From: Roseiarcus sp963835215
GTDB taxonomy: Bacteria; Pseudomonadota; Alphaproteobacteria; Rhizobiales; Beijerinckiaceae
DNA length: 64,000 nucleotides
Direction of reading: 5' to 3'
NCBI GenBank assembly: GCA_963835215.1
Contig: CAWIES010000004.1
Location: 1 to 64,000 of the forward strand
In this document: positions 53,951 to 62,839 of the stretch, one piece after another
How the letters are laid out: each line of letters begins with the position of its first letter
How positions within the stretch are numbered: the stretch's first letter is position 1
The notes under the pieces: generated by a model
Seen by the model: only the letters and a program-made list of their open reading frames with translations
What the model was told of the DNA's origin: nothing
Database searches by the model: none
Made by a program: the position numbers and the translations under genes

Positions 53951-54469
53951 TCAGCGCAGAAAGTCCGAACACTTCGGCACGTCGCCGCTCGCGCCCCACG
54001 GCTCGATCGGCACCGTCGAGGTCGAGTTCTTCGGCGAACCGTCGATCAGCTTATCCGAATAGGTCATGTAGACCAGGATATTGCGCTTCACGTCGCAGCC
54101 GCGAACAATCTGCATTTTCTTGAAGATCAGCGAGCGGCGCTCGCTGAAGACGACGTCGCCCTGCTCGAATTTGCTCTTGAATTTGATCGGAGCGTATTGG
54201 CGGCACGAGAGGGAAATGTCCGAGGTCTGTTCGGCGAGGCCGAAGGCGCCGGCAAGGCCGCCCTTTTCCGGCGCCGTGTAGTGGCAGGCGACGCCTTCGA
54301 CGACCGGATCGTCGATGCCATAGACCGCGAGTTTGTCGTTCGGCGTCAAGAGCTTGAATGTCGTCGACTTGCGAAAAATGAGATCCGGATCGGCCGACTG
54401 AGCCAGCGCCGAACCGGCGCAAACGACGAAGAGAGCCGCGGCGACGCCGCACTGCCAGACCGATTTCAT
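53951..54469 (-). CDS. creA: CreA family protein
   Basis: 172 residues from ATG 54469; the much longer open frame upstream has no homology. A signal peptide ending GSALAQ precedes the CreA domain: VYGIDDPVVEGVACHYTAPEKGG, DISLSCRQYAPI, QGDVVFSERRSLIFKKMQIVRGCD and NILVYMTYSDKLIDGSPKNS. It is a periplasmic protein of unknown function conserved across proteobacteria. Confidence 0.93.
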   Translation of the reverse strand: MKSVWQCGVAAALFVVCAGSALAQSADPDLIFRKSTTFKLLTPNDKLAVYGIDDPVVEGVACHYTAPEKGGLAGAFGLAEQTSDISLSCRQYAPIKFKSKFEQGDVVFSERRSLIFKKMQIVRGCDVKRNILVYMTYSDKLIDGSPKNSTSTVPIEPWGASGDVPKCSDFLR

Positions 54470-54561
54470 CTCATAGCTCCGAGCCGCCGGAGCGGGACGC
54501 CGGCGAGGCCAAGATAGGGTCCGCCTGCCTTCGCTCCAAGCGGGGAGGCGACGAAGATGTT

Positions 54562-54576
54562 CGAATTCGTATATAA
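54562..54576 (+). promoter_or_regulatory. Possible MarR promoter/operator
   Basis: The palindrome CGAATTCG (54562–54569) directly abuts TATATAA (54570–54576), which resembles a -10 box. This AT-rich island sits 29 bases upstream of the preferred MarR start, as expected for an autoregulated MarR gene. No clear -35 is seen. Confidence 0.3.
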
Positions 54577-54604
54577 GCGACAAAAAAAGGGGGTGGAGCC
54601 GCGC

Positions 54605-55021
54605 ATGAACGAGACCCAGCTCGACGATCTTTTGCGCCGCGTCGCGGCGACGCAGCGACTGGCGGTTGAGCGGTCGCTCGCCGAGCTCGCCGTCACGCCG
54701 ACGCAATATGCGGTGCTCAAAGCGATCGCCGAGACGCCCGGCCTCAGCAACGCCGACATCGCCAGGCTCGAGCGGCTGACGCCGCAGACGACCAGCCTGG
54801 TCATCGCCAATCTCGAGCGCAAGGGCGCGGTGCGGCGGCGCGCGCATGAGCGCCACGGGCGCATCCGCCGCGCCGAGGCGACGGCGCTGGGCGCGAGCCT
54901 GTTGGAGGAATGTCGCGAGCGCCTGCGTGGCCATCATCGGCGGCTGAAGGCGGCGCTTCCCGCCGGAGGGAGCTCCGGCGTTGAAGCGTGGCTCGGCCGG
55001 CTCGCCGAGCTGAGGGTTTGA
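54605..55021 (+). CDS. MarR-family transcriptional regulator
   Basis: 138 residues from ATG 54605, preceded by GGTGGAG; an ATG at 54557 overlaps the AT-rich putative promoter and is less likely. The winged HTH is LAVTPTQYAVLKAIAETPGLSNADIARLERLTPQTTSLVIANLERKGAVRR, and the wing ERHGRIRRAEAT is Arg-rich. It is divergent from creA and 81 bases upstream of purD. Ligand unknown. Confidence 0.88.
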   Translation: MNETQLDDLLRRVAATQRLAVERSLAELAVTPTQYAVLKAIAETPGLSNADIARLERLTPQTTSLVIANLERKGAVRRRAHERHGRIRRAEATALGASLLEECRERLRGHHRRLKAALPAGGSSGVEAWLGRLAELRV

Positions 55022-55102
55022 CCGTGACGCGCGAAATTGCTCAAACGCCGCCGACCGGACTTGCGCCGCCCGCTGGCGCGCCAAGGCCGACAAGGATCTG
55101 AG

Positions 55103-56384
55103 ATGAACGTTCTGATCATCGGCGCGGGCGGGCGCGAACACGCCTTGGCGCTCGCGCTGGCAAAATCGCCGTCGCTGACGCGGCTGTTCGTCGCGCCCGG
55201 CAATCCCGGCTGCGCGGCGGTCGCCGAAAACGCGCCACTGGCGATCGGCGATCATCGCGCGATCGTCGATTTCTGCCGTTCGCACGACATCGATCTCGTC
55301 GTCGTCGGCCCCGAGGCGCCGCTGGTCGCCGGCCTCGCCGACGATCTCGCGGCGGCGGGCGTGCCGTGCTTCGGCCCGAGCAAGGCTGCCGCCGAGCTCG
55401 AAGGCTCCAAGGGCTTTACCAAGGACTTTTGCCGCGAGTTCGACATTCCGACCGGCGACTATCGTCGTTTCCGCGACGCCGCCTCGGCGCTTGCCTACTT
55501 GCGCGCCAGGGGCGCGCCGATTGTCGTCAAGGCCGACGGCCTCGCCGCCGGTAAGGGCGTCGTCGTCGCCATGTCGCTCGCCGAGGCCGAACAAGCGGTC
55601 GAAGCGATGTTCGCCGGCGCCTTCGGCGCGGCGGGCGCCGAAGTGGTGATCGAGGATTATCTGGAGGGCGAAGAGGTCTCGTTCTTCGCGCTCTGTGACG
55701 GCGCGCGCGCGGTTCCCTTCGCCAGCGCGCAGGACCATAAGCGCGTCGGCGATGGCGACACCGGCCCCAACACCGGCGGTATGGGCGCCTTTTCGCCGCC
55801 GTCGCTGATGACGCCGGCCTTGAGCGCGCGCGTGATGCGCGAGATCATCGAGCCGACCGTCGCCGGCATGGCCAAGCGCGGCGCGCCCGTTTCGCGGCGT
55901 GCTATTCGCCGGGCTGATGATTGGCGCAGATGGCCCCAAGCTGATCGAGTTCAACGTTCGCTTCGGCGATCCCGAGATCGAGGCGATCCTCGCCCGTTTC
56001 GACGGCGATTTGCTCGAATTCCTGCTCGGCTGCGCTAAAGGCGCGTTGCCGGCCCGCGCGCCGCGCTTTTCTGATCAAGCCGCCTTGACGGTGGTCATGG
56101 CGGCGCGCGGCTATCCCGGCGCCTACGAAAAGGGGACGCCGATCCGCGGCCTTGCGGCGGCGGCGAGCGTGCCTGGCGTCGCAATTCTGCACGCCGGCAC
56201 GCGGCTGAGCGGCGAGACGCTGGTCGCCGACGGCGGGCGCGTCCTTGCCGTCACCGCGCTCGGCCACACCGTCGCCGAGGCGCAAGCGCGCGCTTATGCG
56301 GCGGTCGATCGCATCGATTGGCCGGGCGGCTTCTGCCGGCGTGACATCGGCTCGCGCGCAGTCGGCGCGAAGCGAGGCGTGTGA
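55103..56384 (+). CDS. purD: Phosphoribosylamine–glycine ligase (frameshifted near 55890)
   Basis: About 427 residues once one base is removed. The first frame from ATG 55103 gives MNVLIIGAGGREHALALALA, GPEAPLVAGLADDLAAAG, the ATP-grasp region VVKADGLAAGKGVVVA and NTGGMGAFSPPSLMTP. It breaks at KRGAP and continues in the next frame as FRGVLFAGLMIGADGPKLIEFNVRFGDPE to the stop at 56384. One extra C in GCGCCCG (~55888) explains it. PurD is the second step of purine synthesis and normally required, so a consensus error is more likely than real loss. Confidence 0.9.
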
Positions 56385-57262
56385 TGGAGCCAGCCGCAAC
56401 CACCCTTTTGCGCCGCGCTGCGTCGACGCCGACGGTCGCGATTGCGCTGGGCGGCGGCGGGGCGCGCGGCCTCGGTCATATCGCCGCGCTCGAGGCGCTC
56501 GACGAGCTTGGTGTGGCGCCGGCGGCGATTGCGGGAACCTCGATCGGCGCGGTGATCGGCGCGGGCTATGCCGCCGGCATGCGCGGCGCGGACATCCGCG
56601 CCTTTGCGCTGGGCACGTTGCGCAATCGCACCGAACTGATGCGCAAGCTGATGCGCGCGCGGGTCGGGCGCTTCTCCGATCTTGTCTTGCGCGGGCGCGG
56701 CAATCCGGTGCTGCTCGACGGCGAAATCTGCCTCGACCTGTTCTGGCCGGAGGCGGTGCCCGATTTCTTCGAGGACTTGACGACGCCGCTGTTGGTGGTG
56801 GCTACCGATTTCCACGAGCGGCACGAGTTGGTCATGTCGCGCGGCCCGCTCGCGCCGGCGGTCGCCGGTTCGATGGCGATTCCAGGATGGATTCAGCCGG
56901 TGGCCTATGAAGGCAGCTTTCTGATCGATGGCGGCGCGGTCAATCCCTTACCTTATGATGTGCTGTTCGAGCGCGCAGACATCGTCGTCGCGGTGGACGT
57001 CACCTTCGGCGCGCGGCGCGGCGAGCTGCGGCGACCGACGCCTTTTCAATCGATGATCGGCGCCGCGCAAATCATGCAAGGCGCTATAACCGCACAGAAG
57101 CTGAAGACGCGGGCGCCCGACATTCTGATCAGGCCCAGCGTCGAGCAATTCGGCATTCTCGATTTTCGCCGCGTCAGCCAGATCGTGCGCGCAGCCGAGC
57201 CGGCGAAGGACGAATTGAAGCGAGAGCTCAGCGCGCTGTTCGAGGCGGCGCTGCGAGGGTAA
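56384..57262 (+). CDS. Patatin-like phospholipase (RssA type)
   Basis: 292 residues. The oxyanion loop GGGGARGLGHIAALEAL (~22), the nucleophile elbow GTSIGAVIGAGYAAG (Ser ~53) and the catalytic Asp in LIDGGAVNPLPYDV form the complete Ser-Asp dyad. Small patatins of the RssA/YlbK group hydrolyse phospholipid acyl esters. The start shares a base with the purD stop (TGATG). It overlaps the convergent fmt gene by 35 bases. Confidence 0.9.
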   Translation: MEPAATTLLRRAASTPTVAIALGGGGARGLGHIAALEALDELGVAPAAIAGTSIGAVIGAGYAAGMRGADIRAFALGTLRNRTELMRKLMRARVGRFSDLVLRGRGNPVLLDGEICLDLFWPEAVPDFFEDLTTPLLVVATDFHERHELVMSRGPLAPAVAGSMAIPGWIQPVAYEGSFLIDGGAVNPLPYDVLFERADIVVAVDVTFGARRGELRRPTPFQSMIGAAQIMQGAITAQKLKTRAPDILIRPSVEQFGILDFRRVSQIVRAAEPAKDELKRELSALFEAALRG

Positions 57263-58184
57263 ATCGCGCGCCGACGCCGAGCTTGGCGCCGCGTATCAGC
57301 TCGGCGCCGCTTATCGTATTGCGCCCCGCGCGCTGCGCGGCGATAACGCGGATCGCCCTGGCGCCGCAGGCGACGACCATCGCCGGATCAATCAGCGCGC
57401 CGGGCGCGCCGCCGCCTTCGACAACCTCCGCGCGGAAGATCTTGACGCGCTCGACTCGCCCGCCGATCTCGATCTCGCCAAACGCGCCAGGCGAAGGCGA
57501 CAGGCCGTGAATGTGATTGCGCACAGCGTCGGCCTCGGCGGTCCAGTCGATCGCCGCCTCGCTCTTGTCGATCTTGCGTGCGTAGAGCGCGCCGTCTTCA
57601 CTTTGCGGGTGAAAGACCAGGTGGCCGGCGGCGAGCGCAGGCAGACCTTCGGCGATCAGCCGCGCGCCGAGCGCGGCGAGCCGCTGTGCAAGCTCGCCGG
57701 CGGTGTCGCCCTTGCCGATCGGCGTGCGCAATTGCAGCGCGACCGGGCCGGTGTCGAGGCCTTCTTCCATCCGCATCAGATCGACGCCGGTCTCGGCGTC
57801 GCCGGCCATGATCGCGCGCTGGACCGGCGCCGCGCCGCGCCAGCGCGGCAGCAAGGACCCGTGAAGGTTGAGACAGCCGAGTTTCGGCGCGGCGAGGACC
57901 GGGGGAGGAAGGATCAGGCCATAGGCCGCGACGACGGCGACATCGGCGGCGAAGGCGCGAAACGCGTCCTGCGCTTCGGGCGTGCGCAGCGTCGCGGTTG
58001 TGACCACCGGCAGCCCCAAAGATTCCGCGAGCCGATGGACCGGCGTCTTCATCAGCTCGAGCCCGCGCGCCCCGCCAGGTCGCGGCGCGCGCGTGTAGAC
58101 GGCGACGACCGCGTGGCCCTGTTCGACGATGGCGCGCAGCGCCGGGGTCGCGAAATCGGGCGCGCCCATGAAGATGACCCGCAT
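57228..58184 (-). CDS. fmt: Methionyl-tRNA formyltransferase
   Basis: 318 residues. The N-terminal Rossmann domain starts MRVIFMGAPDFATPALRAIV; LNLHGSLLPRWRGAAPVQRAIMAGD (~105) holds the catalytic Asn/His, and ETGVDLMRMEEGLDTGP holds the Asp. It formylates initiator tRNA with 10-formyl-THF. The peptide deformylase gene that often precedes fmt is not adjacent. Confidence 0.95.
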   Translation of the reverse strand: MRVIFMGAPDFATPALRAIVEQGHAVVAVYTRAPRPGGARGLELMKTPVHRLAESLGLPVVTTATLRTPEAQDAFRAFAADVAVVAAYGLILPPPVLAAPKLGCLNLHGSLLPRWRGAAPVQRAIMAGDAETGVDLMRMEEGLDTGPVALQLRTPIGKGDTAGELAQRLAALGARLIAEGLPALAAGHLVFHPQSEDGALYARKIDKSEAAIDWTAEADAVRNHIHGLSPSPGAFGEIEIGGRVERVKIFRAEVVEGGGAPGALIDPAMVVACGARAIRVIAAQRAGRNTISGAELIRGAKLGVGARFTLAAPPRTAR

Positions 58185-58285
58185 TGGCGGCGCATAGCAT
58201 CGCGCGGCGAGGGGGTCAAAGATGCTTTCGCCGGGCTCTGGCGAGGGCTAGTTTGCCGCTCGCCGATTGCGGAGCGCTAAGGACA

Positions 58286-58696
58286 ATGTCGACACCCAAG
58301 CCGTCTCATCAGCTGGAGCTGCGCGTCTACTACGAGGACACCGACTTCTCCGGCCGAGTCTATCACGCCTCGTACTTGCGCTTCATGGAGCGCGGTCGCA
58401 CCGAGTGGCTGCGCGCGCTCGGCTTCGAGCACGGCGCGTTGGCGGGCGAGCAGGGGCTGGTCTTCGCCGTCCGCAGTCTTGAGATCGACTATCTCGCGCC
58501 GGCGGTCATCGACGACCTGCTCAGCGTCGAGACGCGCGTCGCGGAGCTGCGCGGCGCGGCGATCGACTTTGCCCAAAGTATCTTGCGCGGTGGCGAAACG
58601 CTCGCCACGGCGACGGTCCGCGTCGTGGCGCTGCGCAACGGACGCCCTATCCGCATTCCTGCGGCGCTGAAGGTGGCATTGCACGCGGCCCGCTAG
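58286..58696 (+). CDS. ybgC: YbgC-type acyl-CoA thioesterase
   Basis: 136 residues from ATG 58286, hot-dog fold. VYYEDTDFSGRVYHASYLRFMERGRTEWLR contains the catalytic Asp-x-x-x-G-x-V-x-H motif of the 4-hydroxybenzoyl-CoA/YbgC family. In most proteobacteria ybgC heads the tolQRAB-pal cluster, but here the next gene is an oppositely oriented phage-like gene, so tol-pal is not adjacent. Confidence 0.93.
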   Translation: MSTPKPSHQLELRVYYEDTDFSGRVYHASYLRFMERGRTEWLRALGFEHGALAGEQGLVFAVRSLEIDYLAPAVIDDLLSVETRVAELRGAAIDFAQSILRGGETLATATVRVVALRNGRPIRIPAALKVALHAAR

Positions 58697-58707
58697 ATTG
58701 GACGAGG

Positions 58708-59064
58708 TCAAGTGTCGATCATGCGATCGAGCCGCGCGGCGAGCACGTCGAGCCGTTCGCTGATGTGCTCGTCGAGACTGCGCATGTCGGAGCGGGTGGG
58801 AAGCGCAGCCATCGTCGCGCATAGCCGATGGTGATCTTCGTGAAGTTGATCGAAGCGCTCGGCGAGGCGATGGACGATGCTCTCGGTCGACTGACGCGTC
58901 TGATCGAGATCCTGCCGCTGGCGGGCTAGCGACGCTTCGATCGTCTCCAGGCGCAACATCAACCTCCACACGAAGGCGCCGATGCTGGCGAGCAGCGTGG
59001 TCAGCCCAGTGATCGCCCACTCGACAAACCCCCATTGCGTATTGTCGGCTGGCGAGACTGGCAT
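58708..59064 (-). CDS. Membrane-anchored coiled-coil protein
   Basis: 118 residues from ATG 59064. One transmembrane helix (WAITGLTTLLASIGAFVWRLM, ~15–36) is followed by a long heptad-patterned coiled coil (LETIEASLARQRQDLDQTRQ…HISERLDVLAARLDRMID). The shape resembles phage accessory lysis or tail-associated membrane proteins. It is the last gene of the minus-strand phage-like block. Function unknown. Confidence 0.65.
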   Translation of the reverse strand: MPVSPADNTQWGFVEWAITGLTTLLASIGAFVWRLMLRLETIEASLARQRQDLDQTRQSTESIVHRLAERFDQLHEDHHRLCATMAALPTRSDMRSLDEHISERLDVLAARLDRMIDT

Positions 59065-59101
59065 CGGCGGCGCTCCCAGGCGGGCGCGGACTGGCGGCGG
59101 G

Positions 59102-59497
59102 TCAGCGGTGCGGGTTGGCCGGCCGCGCGAGCCGCTCGGCATTGGCGATGTCATCAAGCGCGTCGATCGCCGCCTTGAGCCGGCCGGCGGGCGTATTGGG
59201 CTCGTTCGCGTCTCTGCAGGCGATGTCGGCGTCGCGCGCCAGCCGGTCGGCTGCCGCGGCGACGATCGCGCGCCAGCGGCTCTTGGCTCGCGCCGCGTCG
59301 ATGGCGCGCGACAGGCGATCGAGGGCGGGATCGGCGGCGGCGCAAATCGCCGGCAGGCGCGCGTAGACTCTCGCCGCCTTCGCATCGATTTCGACCAACG
59401 CATGGCCGGCCGAGCCAAATATCGCGTCCGCCGCCGCGACCGGCAGCGCGGCGCCGGTCAGGAACGCGAAGAGGAAGCCGACGAGGGGAGCGGCCAT
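59102..59497 (-). CDS. Secreted helical protein, unknown function
   Basis: 131 residues with a signal peptide (MAAPLVGFLFAFLTGAALPVAAA) and a mature part rich in Ala/Arg/Asp that should be helical, with two Cys (PAICAAADPA, DIACRDANEP). The double-Cys helical layout resembles LprI/DUF1311-type lysozyme-inhibitor proteins, but the match is too weak to name. Same strand as the flanking phage-like genes. Confidence 0.55.
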   Translation of the reverse strand: MAAPLVGFLFAFLTGAALPVAAADAIFGSAGHALVEIDAKAARVYARLPAICAAADPALDRLSRAIDAARAKSRWRAIVAAAADRLARDADIACRDANEPNTPAGRLKAAIDALDDIANAERLARPANPHR

Positions 59498-59580
59498 GTC
59501 AAAGTCTCCCGAACTGCAGCGCGGTCGACGCCGGCGCTTGTGAGAAAAGCGTCGGCGTCAGGTCATTCGCCGGCGACGGG

Positions 59581-59913
59581 TCAGCCGCCATTCTTGATGA
59601 TCGTCTCGATCTGCAAGATGCGATTGGGGATATCGATGCCCGGCTGACCGAGCGACGTCGCCAGCGAGGCGGCGGCGGGCGGAATACCGGCCTCGGTCGC
59701 GAGCTTCATCGCCAGCGCGCTGGCAAGCGTCGGGTTCGAAGCGGCCATCATGATCTGCGAGCAGATGGTCAGCTCTTCAGCCTGGTTGGGATTGCTGGCG
59801 AGACCGATCGCCGACAGGATGTTCGGGATGGAGGTCGCGCTGACGCCGGCGGACGAGAGGGCGGTGGAAATGCTGCTGAGCGTCGAGCCAATCGCGGTCC
59901 AGTTCATTGCCAT
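59581..59913 (-). CDS. Hypothetical protein of phage-like block
   Basis: 110 residues, Ser/Ala/Ile-rich, few charges, no signal peptide (MAMNWTAIGSTLSSISTALSS…). A good GGAGA-like site precedes the ATG. No family is recognised. It may be a structural or lysis-related small protein because of its neighbours. Confidence 0.55.
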   Translation of the reverse strand: MAMNWTAIGSTLSSISTALSSAGVSATSIPNILSAIGLASNPNQAEELTICSQIMMAASNPTLASALAMKLATEAGIPPAAASLATSLGQPGIDIPNRILQIETIIKNGG

Positions 59914-60008
59914 GACGTTATTCTCCTGAGGTTGCTAGGCGGAATGTTGAGGGAAAGCGCGCCGCCGACTTGCGGGCGTCTCGCGTGCGATGTTCGGCGA
60001 CGTCAGCG

Positions 60009-60206
60009 TCACGCTTTCGGCGCGACGCCTATCGCCTCGTTGACCACTGAGCCGAGAATGGCGGCGACGCTCTGCGCCAGCGGCGCGTACACGCCAAGCG
60101 ACCCGTAATCGACCTTGGCGACTGCCGCGATCGAAGCGGTCAACGCGGCGGCGGCGATCTGCCAACCGAGATGGCGAAGAACATTGGCGGTGATCAAGGA
60201 CTGCAT
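60009..60206 (-). CDS. Small hydrophobic protein, holin-like size
   Basis: 65 residues from ATG 60206 with GGAGA 8 bases upstream. Two hydrophobic stretches (LGWQIAAAALTASIAAVAKV and PLAQSVAAILGSVVNEAIGV) could span or lie on the membrane. It lies just downstream of the endolysin gene, which fits a phage accessory lysis protein, but no family is recognised. Confidence 0.5.
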   Translation of the reverse strand: MQSLITANVLRHLGWQIAAAALTASIAAVAKVDYGSLGVYAPLAQSVAAILGSVVNEAIGVAPKA

Positions 60207-60284
60207 TGCAATTCTCCGAAGGATTGCGCCCGGTGAAACGAAAGCTACGCGGCTGCTGGGCGCGAGCGCCGCACGGAATCGGCG

Positions 60285-61136
60285 TCACACGGATGCTCGC
60301 TCCAGCGCCGCCCAAGTGAGCGGGCCAACGTTTCCGTCGTCGGCGAGCCCCAGATTGCTTTGGAACGCGACGATCGCCGCCCGTGTCGCCGGTCCTGCGA
60401 GCCCGTCGACGGCGAGCGCCGGAACTGCGCCAGCGTGATTGAGCCGCTGCTGAATGTCGGCGACCGAGGCGATCGGGAATCGCTGGACGAAGGCGTAGCG
60501 AGCGGCGTTGTCGGGTTCGACGCCCGGCGCGCCGGCGTGCGACGTTTCGCCTGTGGCGGCGGCTGGCGGCAGACTGACCGTGGTCGGCGCCGGCAGGCCG
60601 TGCAGCGCCCAATCGGGTAGGGGGACATTGGCGAAGGCGCTGTAGGCCTCTTCGACCAAAGCGATGAAGCGCGTCCAATCGGCCGAGCTGACCGCGCACG
60701 GATCGTTGTGGCCGCCGCCGGACGCGCCGAGATCATGATGCGAGCAGAAGCCCTCGCCCTCGCCGCCCGAGGCCCACCGGCACGCCACTCCGTAGCGATG
60801 CAACAGCCAGGCGACGATGTTCGCCATGCCGCTCCACCAGGCGCCGGAGAAGCCTTGCGCCTCGACGCCGGCCCCTTCGATGCCGATTGCCACTGGATTG
60901 AGATTGCAGACGTGCCAGGCCTTCTCGCTGAGCGGGACCATCTGCGTCACTTCCGCGCCGTCCTCGCGCATGACGAGATGGGCCGAGACTTGCGAGCGGA
61001 CTTGCGTGAACCACGACACGGCGCCGGCATAGGAGCCCTCGGTGTCATGCACGACGACGAGTCTCACCCGCGCGCCGCCGCGGCTCGAGGAATTGGGCGA
61101 GGGAACCTGCTTGAGCGCAGGAAGGTTCGTTGTCAT
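60285..61136 (-). CDS. N-acetylmuramoyl-L-alanine amidase with peptidoglycan-binding domain (endolysin-like)
   Basis: 283 residues from ATG 61136. Residues ~20–175 form an Amidase_2 domain: RLVVVHDTEGSYAGAVSWF, SAHLVMREDG, AWHVCNLNPVAIGIEGAG and the zinc ligands in HHDLGASGGGHNDPC. After a Pro/Thr linker, residues ~215–283 are a PG_binding_1 repeat (DIQQRLNHAGAVPALAVDGLAGPATRAAIVAFQ). There is no signal peptide, as for holin-dependent endolysins. Its ATG overlaps the stop of a 44-residue holin-like gene (ATGA). Confidence 0.88.
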   Translation of the reverse strand: MTTNLPALKQVPSPNSSSRGGARVRLVVVHDTEGSYAGAVSWFTQVRSQVSAHLVMREDGAEVTQMVPLSEKAWHVCNLNPVAIGIEGAGVEAQGFSGAWWSGMANIVAWLLHRYGVACRWASGGEGEGFCSHHDLGASGGGHNDPCAVSSADWTRFIALVEEAYSAFANVPLPDWALHGLPAPTTVSLPPAAATGETSHAGAPGVEPDNAARYAFVQRFPIASVADIQQRLNHAGAVPALAVDGLAGPATRAAIVAFQSNLGLADDGNVGPLTWAALERASV

Positions 61137-61267
61137 CGCATCGACCTCATCAGGTGAAGGACGCAAAACAGGACGAAAGCGGCGAACGCGCCGTCGACCG
61201 CGTGGAAGAAGGCCGAGGCGATCAGCGCGACGATCAGCGTCGCCGCGAACCAATGGCCAAGGTTCAT
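61133..61267 (-). CDS. 44-residue holin-like membrane protein
   Basis: A short gene read directly from the sequence: ATG at 61267 preceded by GGAGGCGCC, stop TGA at 61135–61133 overlapping the endolysin start. Two hydrophobic segments (WFAATLIVALIASAFF and AFAAFVLFCVLHLM) are separated by HAVDG, and the C-terminus is basic (RSMR), as in class II holins. Strong ribosome-binding site and translational coupling make it credible. Holin function is inferred. Confidence 0.7.
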   Translation of the reverse strand: MNLGHWFAATLIVALIASAFFHAVDGAFAAFVLFCVLHLMRSMR

Positions 61268-61321
61268 GGGCGCCTCCGGGGATGTCGCGGGCGCGGAGAC
61301 CCGCGCCGCCGGCGGCTTGCC

Positions 61322-61771
61322 TCACGTCCTGACGAACGCCGTCACCTGTCCGCGTGAGATCGTGGCGCGGAGGACTCGGCCGCCCCAGTTTCCACTGACG
61401 ATCTCCACCGCCTCGCCACGCACCCAGACGACGATCCCGACGTGTCCCGCCGGGCCGTGGCGCGTGCGCATGACGACGAGGTCGCCAGGCTCGGGATTCG
61501 CGACACGCGGGCCATATCGCAGCGCCGAGCCCGCCATGCGGTTCGCCAGCGGCCGCCTGCCGATCGCGCGCAGCCAGAACGAGACCGCGTCGGCGCACCA
61601 GGCGCCGGGAAGCTGCGTGAACTTGCCCAAGCCGACGTAGCGGCTCGCCTCGTTGACCAGCGCAGAACCGCGCGCTAGCCCCGGCGTGGCGCTCATGAGA
61701 ACGACCATCAGCGCCGCCACGAGCGCGAACGGTGGCGCGGACGTCCCCGCCCGCGACCCCACCCGCGTCAT
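61322..61771 (-). CDS. NlpC/CHAP-like peptidase (TIGR02594 type) with own signal peptide
   Basis: 149 residues from ATG 61771. A signal-like segment (FALVAALMVVLMSATPGLARG) precedes ASRYVGLGKFTQLPGAWCADAVSFWLRA (catalytic Cys), NPEPGDLVVMRTRHGPAGHVGIVVW (His) and VSGNWGG (third residue), the CHAP/NlpC pattern of cell-wall hydrolases. The frame is open upstream into the trypsin-like gene with no stop between. The internal signal peptide suggests it was, or is, a separate gene. Confidence 0.75.
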   Translation of the reverse strand: MTRVGSRAGTSAPPFALVAALMVVLMSATPGLARGSALVNEASRYVGLGKFTQLPGAWCADAVSFWLRAIGRRPLANRMAGSALRYGPRVANPEPGDLVVMRTRHGPAGHVGIVVWVRGEAVEIVSGNWGGRVLRATISRGQVTAFVRT

Positions 61772-62770
61772 CGCTGCATTCCCACGCCGCTCTCGTTCCC
61801 CGTCAGCGAGTTCGAGCCAGCCGCGCCGAGGATGCAGGATCAGCGAGTCCGCTTTCGGACCGCTCGCGCCGCCGCTGGCGTCGTCATCGTTGGGGGCTTC
61901 CTTCGGCGGCAGCCCCGCCTTGGCGCGGATCGCGTTTTCATTGTCGAGCGCGTCCTGCTCGCAAGTCGCGTGATCCTTGATGCTCGGATCGGCGTTGAAG
62001 ACGTCCTCGTAGCAGCGATCCTTGAGCACCTTGCGGATCAGCGTGACCGGGATGGCGAAGCCGAGCCCGGTCGAGCCACGCATCGTCGCCCCAGGTACGC
62101 CGATCAGCTCGCCGTCGGCGTTATAAAGCGCGCCCCCGCTGTTGCCCGGGTTCACGCCTGCATCGACCCCGAAGTAGGGGATGTCTTCGCCGTCGTCCCA
62201 TTGCAGCTTGCGGTTGACCGAGGAGATGTGCCCTTCGTTCAAATTGGCGTCGAGCATGAACGGATTGCCGACGACGAAGACCGCGTCGCCGCGCCGCACC
62301 GATTTGTCGAGCGGCAGGATGTGCGAGTAGACGACTTGTGAGAGTGCGTCGGCTTTGATCTGCAAAATCGCGAGATCATATTTGTGGACGTGGAAGAGGA
62401 TTTTTGCCTGGTAGGATGCGGAGCCGACCTCCTCGAAACCCTGATAGGATTTCTGTTTCAGCTCCATGTCCTTGAACTGTTCGCGCGTGACCTTCTTGAC
62501 CTCGCCATTCGGCTCGATCTCGTCCTTCTCTTGCTTGTCGATATAGCCATCGAGGCAATGATCGTTGGTCAGGACGAGCTTGTATTTCAGCGAGATCAGC
62601 GTACCCGAGCACTGGTCGGCGACGATGAAGTTGGTCGCGTTGATGACCGCGTTCATGTCCTTCCATTCCGCGCGCGCGGGCGAGCGGGCCGCGACGATGA
62701 CGGCGAGGCCGATAGCGAAGACGAGAGCGAGGCGCGTGAAAACGCTCCGCGAGAGCAGCGGGTCGGTCAT
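61772..62770 (-). CDS. Secreted trypsin-like serine protease (reads through into next gene)
   Basis: 333 residues before the internal ATG of the next gene. A signal peptide (LALVFAIGLAVIVAARSPARA) precedes a chymotrypsin-fold domain with the full triad: LVLTNDHCLDG (His), KYDLAILQIKADALS (Asp) and GVNPGNSGGALYNADGELIGV (Ser). An acidic linker (EAPNDDDASGG) follows. No stop separates it from the NlpC-like gene; a TGA overlapping that gene's ATG exists in another frame, so a single-base indel could have fused them. It is divergent from the toxin gene. Confidence 0.8.
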
Positions 62771-62839
62771 GGTCCGTCCTTGGTTGAGGGCGCCTATCGC
62801 GGCGCGGTTCGGCGCCGAGGCTTTTGCCGAGACGCAAGC

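Noticed and set aside
53951..55954. A single 667-residue minus-strand protein
   Set aside because: Only the last 172 residues (CreA) are real; the rest is antisense to the MarR and purD genes.
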